Below, one piece after another: positions 59,727 to 64,000 of a stretch of DNA of 64,000 bases; within the stretch, counting starts at the first letter, position 1; every line of letters starts with the position of its first letter. Source of the stretch: Methanomicrobium sp. W14 (GTDB lineage Archaea > Halobacteriota > Methanomicrobia > Methanomicrobiales > Methanomicrobiaceae); the NCBI RefSeq assembly GCF_017875315.1, contig NZ_JAGGMM010000002.1, forward strand, positions 558,001 through 622,000, written 5' to 3'. The notes beneath the pieces were generated by a model. The model did no database searches. It was not told the DNA's origin and worked only from the letters and a program-made list of their open reading frames with translations. Position numbers and translations under genes: made by a program.

Positions 59727-60640
59727 AAAAAGTAATTCCCTTTCTGGTGGTTTTCGGAGTTTTTGCTGTATTTGTTCTCTGTGCAGGGTGCACTTCACCC
59801 GAAACGAAGGCAGTGCCGGCAAACAACACATTTTCTTATTCGGTGTCTGGCGCCGGCGTTTTGAACGTTGAAAAAGTTGATTACTCGTATTCCCTGGGAA
59901 ATGTCACGAATGCCGGTGAAAACGGTTCGGTTAAAGTGTCTGAAATCCTGATGAAGGGTGATGATTCAACTGGCGTGTACGCACTCCTTGCAGAGCCGAA
60001 AGACCCTGTTGCAGGAATTGTCTTTGCCCCCGGGGCAGGAGTAAGTGCCGACTCGCATCTTAACCGCTCCATAGCCTATGCGGAATCGGGAATTGCGTTT
60101 ATGGTTGTGGATGTCCGCGGAAACGGCGGGAAAACCACTGGATATCCTCTTAATTTACAGAAAGACCTGGACGTCATTTCCGGTGGAGGAATTCCCCAGA
60201 ATTACCTGATAGTGTTCGATATGATTGCCGCAAAGGACTATCTTAAGGAGATTTACGGTGAGGGCTTCCCTGTCTATGCAATGGGTTCCTCAAACGGCGG
60301 AAGGTATGCGGCGGTTGCAGCAGGGTCGGACAAAAGTTTCTCAGGGTATTTCGGTGTATCAACTTCCGGGTACGACTATGACGAAGGCGTAAACGGGGAT
60401 GAGGTTGACAGGTTCATAAACAGCATAAACCCGTACACATACATAGGAAACATGACTCCTGAGCCTGTTGTAATATTTCATGCACCAAACGACAACATAA
60501 TCGACTTTGAGTACGGCTATGAACTTTATGAAAATGCATCAGAACCGAAGACGTTTGTCTCGTTCAACGGTACGCACGGTATAAACGGAGAGGTTGACAG
60601 TTATATAGAAGCACTCCTTTCAAATTATACTAAGGCTTAA
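59723..60640 (+). CDS. Lipoprotein alpha/beta hydrolase
   Basis: A 305-residue secreted hydrolase. Signal peptide with lipobox (FGVFAVFVLCAGCTSPE; Cys about residue 22) implies anchoring to the outer face of the membrane. The fold elements are VAGIVFAPGAGVSADSHLNR (oxyanion strand, about 97-116), the nucleophile elbow YAMGSSNGGRYA (about 187-198), acid in FHAPNDNIIDFEYG (about 253-266) and the histidine in NGTHGINGE (about 286-294). It is close to dienelactone-hydrolase-like enzymes; the substrate is unknown. It overlaps the Nudix gene by four bases; sharing an operon does not obviously link their roles. Confidence 0.8.
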   Translation: MKKVIPFLVVFGVFAVFVLCAGCTSPETKAVPANNTFSYSVSGAGVLNVEKVDYSYSLGNVTNAGENGSVKVSEILMKGDDSTGVYALLAEPKDPVAGIVFAPGAGVSADSHLNRSIAYAESGIAFMVVDVRGNGGKTTGYPLNLQKDLDVISGGGIPQNYLIVFDMIAAKDYLKEIYGEGFPVYAMGSSNGGRYAAVAAGSDKSFSGYFGVSTSGYDYDEGVNGDEVDRFINSINPYTYIGNMTPEPVVIFHAPNDNIIDFEYGYELYENASEPKTFVSFNGTHGINGEVDSYIEALLSNYTKA

Positions 60641-60703
60641 TGCTATACAGGTCGAATTGTAGTAAAGTTTCCTTACGGGATAAAGGATGAGAGGATTAAT
60701 TTA

Positions 60704-61975
60704 ATGGAAGACGAAGTTGAGCTTGACAGCGCAAGAAAGCGATACGAATTCAAAAAAACTCTGGAAAAACTCGGCGAAAAGGAAGGCAGCGGCACAGAGC
60801 TTATTTCAATATACATACCACCGGACAAGCAGATATACGATGTAACCGCACAGCTTCGTGATGAGTATGGGCAGTGTGCAAATATTAAAAGCAAGCAGAC
60901 GAGGACGAACGTCCAGAGCGCAATCTCATCCATCCTTTCACGACTGAAATATTACGATCACCCACCTAAAAACGGAATGGCTCTCTTCTGCGGAAGTGTA
61001 AAACTCGGGGGAGACCGGACATCGATGGACTGTACGATAATCGAGCCGCCCGAACCTGTATCTCTTTATATGTACAGGTGCTCTTCGAATTTCGAACTTG
61101 AGCCTTTAGAGCAGATGCTCGTCGAAAAGGAGGTCTACGGACTTATAGTGATTGACCGAAGGGAAGCCTACATCGGTTTTCTGCGTGGAAACCGAATCGA
61201 GCCTATGTCAGGCGTCACTTCGACCGTCCCCGGAAAACAGAGAAAGGGTGGTCAGTCCGCAATGCGTTTCCAGAGGTTGCGTCTGATTGCGATAAACGAG
61301 TTCTACAAGAAAGTTGCAGACCGTGCAAATGATATATTCCTTGCAGAGCCTGATTTCTTTGAGAGGTTCAGGGGTGTTCTTATCGGTGGGCCGACGCCTA
61401 CAAAAGACGAGTTCTACGAGGGCGCATACCTTCATCACGAACTCCAGAAGCGGGTCATAGGACTTTTCGACGTCTCCTATACGAACGAAAGCGGCCTTGC
61501 CGAGCTTGTCGACAATGCAAGCGACGCTCTCAGGGGTGTCGAAGTGATGAAGGAAAAGGTCATAATGGACAGGTTCTTCAAGGAGCTTGTAAAAGACGAC
61601 GGTCTTTCATCATACGGAGAGGAGAGTGTCAGGAAAAACCTGGAACTGAGTGCAGTAGATACGCTTCTTTTATCAAGCGTACTTAGAGAGTCGAGGATAA
61701 AAATTCAGTGCCAGAACTGCGACTATTCGCGTGAAGAAACGGTAAATGTCTTACCTGGCAAAAAAATGTCAGAACTTGACCTTGGAATATGCCCAAAATG
61801 CTCGGCTCCGCTGTATATCTCGGAAGAGACCGACATAATTGATGAACTCGCGGCGCTTGCGGATGCCGGAAACACCAGTGTGATGATAATCTCCGATGAC
61901 TTTGAGGAAGGTGCCATGCTTTACAACGCTTTCGGAGGCATTGCCGCAATTCTTAGGTACAGGACAGGCTATTAA
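60704..61975 (+). CDS. prf1: Peptide chain release factor aRF1
   Basis: A 423-residue archaeal and eukaryotic-type class 1 release factor recognising all three stop codons. Domain 1 has CANIKSKQTRTNVQS (NIKS, about residues 64-78) and domain 2 carries the hydrolysis motif QRKGGQSAMRFQRLR (GGQ, about 180-194). In domain 3 a zinc-ribbon-like insertion (CQNCDYSREE...CPKCSAPLYI, about 328-371) is present, as in many archaeal proteins. Length is normal. Confidence 0.95.
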   Translation: MEDEVELDSARKRYEFKKTLEKLGEKEGSGTELISIYIPPDKQIYDVTAQLRDEYGQCANIKSKQTRTNVQSAISSILSRLKYYDHPPKNGMALFCGSVKLGGDRTSMDCTIIEPPEPVSLYMYRCSSNFELEPLEQMLVEKEVYGLIVIDRREAYIGFLRGNRIEPMSGVTSTVPGKQRKGGQSAMRFQRLRLIAINEFYKKVADRANDIFLAEPDFFERFRGVLIGGPTPTKDEFYEGAYLHHELQKRVIGLFDVSYTNESGLAELVDNASDALRGVEVMKEKVIMDRFFKELVKDDGLSSYGEESVRKNLELSAVDTLLLSSVLRESRIKIQCQNCDYSREETVNVLPGKKMSELDLGICPKCSAPLYISEETDIIDELAALADAGNTSVMIISDDFEEGAMLYNAFGGIAAILRYRTGY

Positions 61976-62039
61976 GTTTAAATAACAAATATCTCCAAAT
62001 TTAATGATTGTTTTTGGAAAATTCAGGTGAATAGTGGTT

Positions 62040-63704
62040 ATGTTTTTTGAGACATACAAGAAGGTTGAGGACGCGTTAAAAAAAGTGTCCGGTGAGGATG
62101 ACGTCCTTTTGACGGACGGCGGCGACCATGCCGATCTTGCCTCTACCGTAGCGTTTTCCCTTGCCAAAAAAAGGAAGGAAAATCCTGCAAAGATTGCAGT
62201 AGATTTGTGTAAAAAGCTTGAAGAAGAGCTTTCTTCGTCGGGTGTTGAGGTATCATCAAAAGGGCCTTACATCAATTTTATATTCGGCGGTTCTTATCTG
62301 TCGGATACAATAAAAGATGCGTTAAAACCGGGATATGGGCAGCTCCCTGACAAAAATGTACGCGTATGTATAGAGCATACAAGTGCCAACCCGAACGGAC
62401 CTCTCCATGTCGGACACATCAGAAATTCTGTTATAGGGGATACTCTTTCAAGAGTTTACAGGAAGGCCGGATACAAAGTTGACGTTCAGTACTATGTGAA
62501 CGATATGGGCCGTCAGATCGCAATCGTTTCATGGGGCTTTGATAATATTCATCTCGAAAGAAAGGAAGGTGAGAAGGGGGACAGGTACGTTGCGGATGTC
62601 TACGTTGAGGCCAACAAAAGAATGAAGGACGACCCTTCGATAAAGGACGAAATAGACAAAAGAATGGCCCTTGTCGAAAAGGGTGATCCAAAGACCGTGA
62701 AGGAGTTCAGAAGTGCCGTAAAGCTGTGCCTTGACGGGATGAAGGAGACTCTGCACTCTCTCAATGCGCCACACGACCGTTTTGTGCATGAAAGCGATTT
62801 CGTGAGAAACGGGCTGATGGTAAATGTCCTTCACAGAATCGATGTCCTCCCACAGGCAAAACATGACGGAACGCTTTCTCTTGACCTTTCTGAGTTCGGT
62901 TTCGAGAAGGAATACGTCCTGAGGCGTTCAGACGGAACGTCTGTATACGCTGCACGTGACCTTGCGTATCACGAGTGGAAGGGTGAGAACAGTGACAGGG
63001 TGATAGATGTCCTCGGTGCTGACCACAAACTGATAGGAAGGCAGCTCCAGGCGACCCTGAAACTTCTTGGAGACAAAGCTCCTGAAATCGTTTTCTTCGA
63101 GTTTGTGTCACTTCCTGAAGGTTCGATGAGTACACGTGCTGGCAAGTTCATATCCGCAGACGACCTGATAGAAGAGGTCACAAAACGTGCCTACGAAGAG
63201 GTGAATACGAGAAGACCTGACCTTCCTGAGGAAGAGAAGAATGCAATTGCAAAGTCTGTTGCAACCGGAGCGGTAAGGTATGACGTCATCCGTGTCTCCC
63301 AGGAGAAATCTACAGTGTTTAACTGGAAGGAGGCTCTTGACTTTGAAAAGCAGAGTGCCCCGTACATCCAGTATGCCCATGCACGTGCCTGCTCAATTCT
63401 TGATAAGGCAGGTGAGTTTGAGGAAATCTTTGATGCAGAGAGCGAACAGGAAATAGCGCTTGTAAAAAAGATTGCACTGTTCCCTAAGGTTATCGATGAT
63501 ATTTCAAAGGACCTGCGCCCGCATGTCCTGGCTATATATGCACGTGACCTTGCAGACCTTTTCAATACTTTCTACAGGTATAACCCTGTCCTGAAAGAGG
63601 AGGGAAAACTCCGGAATTCAAGGCTTACCATTGTGAAAGCCACCAGGAACACCCTCTGTGAAGCCTTAACAACTCTAGGAATAGATGCAGTCAGAAGCAT
63701 GTAA
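62040..63704 (+). CDS. argS: Arginyl-tRNA synthetase
   Basis: A 554-residue class I synthetase. The N-terminal Add1 tRNA-binding domain (about 1-95) is followed by the HIGH-type motif ANPNGPLHVGHIRNSVIGD (about 118-136), the WHG-equivalent region (YVNDMGRQIAIVSWGF, about 153-168) and the KMSK-region equivalent SMSTRAGKFISADDL (about 360-374), then the DALR anticodon-binding domain (about 425-554; AHARACSILDKAGEF). ATG 62040 is chosen because SD AGGTGA sits nine bases ahead; GTG 62034 is possible. Its last 20 bases overlap the next gene. Confidence 0.95.
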   Translation: MFFETYKKVEDALKKVSGEDDVLLTDGGDHADLASTVAFSLAKKRKENPAKIAVDLCKKLEEELSSSGVEVSSKGPYINFIFGGSYLSDTIKDALKPGYGQLPDKNVRVCIEHTSANPNGPLHVGHIRNSVIGDTLSRVYRKAGYKVDVQYYVNDMGRQIAIVSWGFDNIHLERKEGEKGDRYVADVYVEANKRMKDDPSIKDEIDKRMALVEKGDPKTVKEFRSAVKLCLDGMKETLHSLNAPHDRFVHESDFVRNGLMVNVLHRIDVLPQAKHDGTLSLDLSEFGFEKEYVLRRSDGTSVYAARDLAYHEWKGENSDRVIDVLGADHKLIGRQLQATLKLLGDKAPEIVFFEFVSLPEGSMSTRAGKFISADDLIEEVTKRAYEEVNTRRPDLPEEEKNAIAKSVATGAVRYDVIRVSQEKSTVFNWKEALDFEKQSAPYIQYAHARACSILDKAGEFEEIFDAESEQEIALVKKIALFPKVIDDISKDLRPHVLAIYARDLADLFNTFYRYNPVLKEEGKLRNSRLTIVKATRNTLCEALTTLGIDAVRSM

Positions 63705-64000
63705 GTCCCTTGAAAAACAGGGATACCAGTTTTTTTCAAAGAAGTCCTCGGCAGCTCTTAAGCCGTGCATGTGGAACAAAAGGGCACTTACTGGCGGGGA
63801 CATGTGCTATAAGCACAAATTTTACGGAATTTCAAGTCACCGCTGTGTCCAGATGACGCCGACACTCAAATGCAACCATAGGTGCCTTTTCTGCTGGCGC
63901 TCTATGGAGTGCGAGGTGAAAGAAGAAGAGGAATGCCCGCCTGAACTGATAATTTCGAGGATGCATGCCCTCCAGAAAAAATCTCTTGCAGGCTACAACT
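63685..64000 (+). CDS. taw1: tRNA-Phe 4-demethylwyosine synthase, N-terminal part
   Basis: The first 105 codons of a gene running past the window edge. The product is TYW1/Taw1, the radical SAM enzyme that condenses pyruvate with N1-methylguanosine-37 of tRNA-Phe to make the tricyclic wyosine base. The radical SAM motif CNHRCLFCW (about residues 67-75; CxxxCxxC) is preceded by HRCVQMTPTLK, as in archaeal Taw1, and extra cysteines upstream (KPCMWNKRALTGGDMCYKHK) match the second cluster. Start ATG 63685 overlaps argS by 20 bases. Downstream domains are not visible. Confidence 0.9.
   Translation, partial: MQSEACKSLEKQGYQFFSKKSSAALKPCMWNKRALTGGDMCYKHKFYGISSHRCVQMTPTLKCNHRCLFCWRSMECEVKEEEECPPELIISRMHALQKKSLAGYN

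Noticed and set aside
58830-59831. 333-codon minus-strand open frame
   Set aside because: It lies opposite queC, the Nudix gene and the start of the lipoprotein hydrolase, all clear plus-strand genes; its product has no family features.

Overview
The window is chromosomal DNA from a hydrogenotrophic methanogenic archaeon, most likely order Methanomicrobiales (Methanoplanus/Methanolacinia-like; the genus is inference). The case rests on a complete F420-reducing hydrogenase operon (frhADGB), the archaeal GTP cyclohydrolase MptA, a four-subunit 2-oxoacid:ferredoxin oxidoreductase, archaeal translation and transcription factors (aRF1, aIF2-beta, EF-2, RpoL), an archaellin-type protein, archaeal RibL, and many PAS-rich sensor kinases. 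Base composition is moderately AT-rich. Genes sit on both strands in short operons, and TTG or GTG starts are common.

Layout. 1-8.7 kb: flavin genes (end of ribB; ribL paired with a JAMM-domain protein), a PAS protein, a zinc metallopeptidase-like protein, a universal stress protein, a pterin-synthase-like protein, a PHP phosphoesterase with truA, a coiled-coil membrane protein and a J-domain protein. 8.9-11.6 kb: the oxidoreductase operon in beta-alpha-gamma-delta order. 12-17 kb: a loose, AT-rich accessory stretch with a soluble chemoreceptor, a winged-helix/RelE-like fusion, lipoproteins (one a pseudogene), a probable 38-residue membrane peptide and tRNA-Asn. 17-24 kb: two M24 peptidases (Xaa-Pro dipeptidase-like and Map), an AAA ATPase with a metallo-beta-lactamase-fold protein, rpoL, an iron-sulfur flavoprotein divergent from its probable HxlR regulator, and aIF2-beta carrying a TRAM domain. 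24-32.5 kb: a large kinase with a response regulator, purL, a ketol-acid-reductoisomerase-like protein and mptA. 32.7-36.4 kb: frhADGB.

36.6-48 kb is a signalling and membrane island: response regulator, CheC-like phosphatase, three sensor kinases (one with a REC domain and a recent internal PAS duplication), a Na+/H+ antiporter, an orphan archaellin and an AI-2E-family transporter. 48-52 kb: pdxST, then a MarR regulator with a heavy-metal P-type ATPase behind a clear inverted repeat. 52-56.3 kb: a lone PrimPol-like protein and the rpsL-rpsG-fusA operon on the minus strand. 56.3-57.4 kb is a gene-poor gap holding a broken membrane-protein gene. 57.4-64 kb: the preQ0 (archaeosine) cluster queD-queE-queC, a Nudix hydrolase, a lipoprotein hydrolase, prf1, argS and the start of the wyosine gene taw1.

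How they fit together: Frh supplies reduced F420 for methanogenesis, MptA starts the tetrahydromethanopterin carrier, and the 2-oxoacid oxidoreductase connects acetyl- or acyl-CoA to ferredoxin. The rest is mostly housekeeping translation and cofactor synthesis. No CRISPR array, integrase or intact insertion sequence was recognised. The least ordinary items are the reductoisomerase-like protein with a degraded nucleotide loop, the winged-helix/RelE-like fusion, the orphan PrimPol, the FrhG N-terminal extension and two stop-interrupted small membrane or lipoprotein genes.
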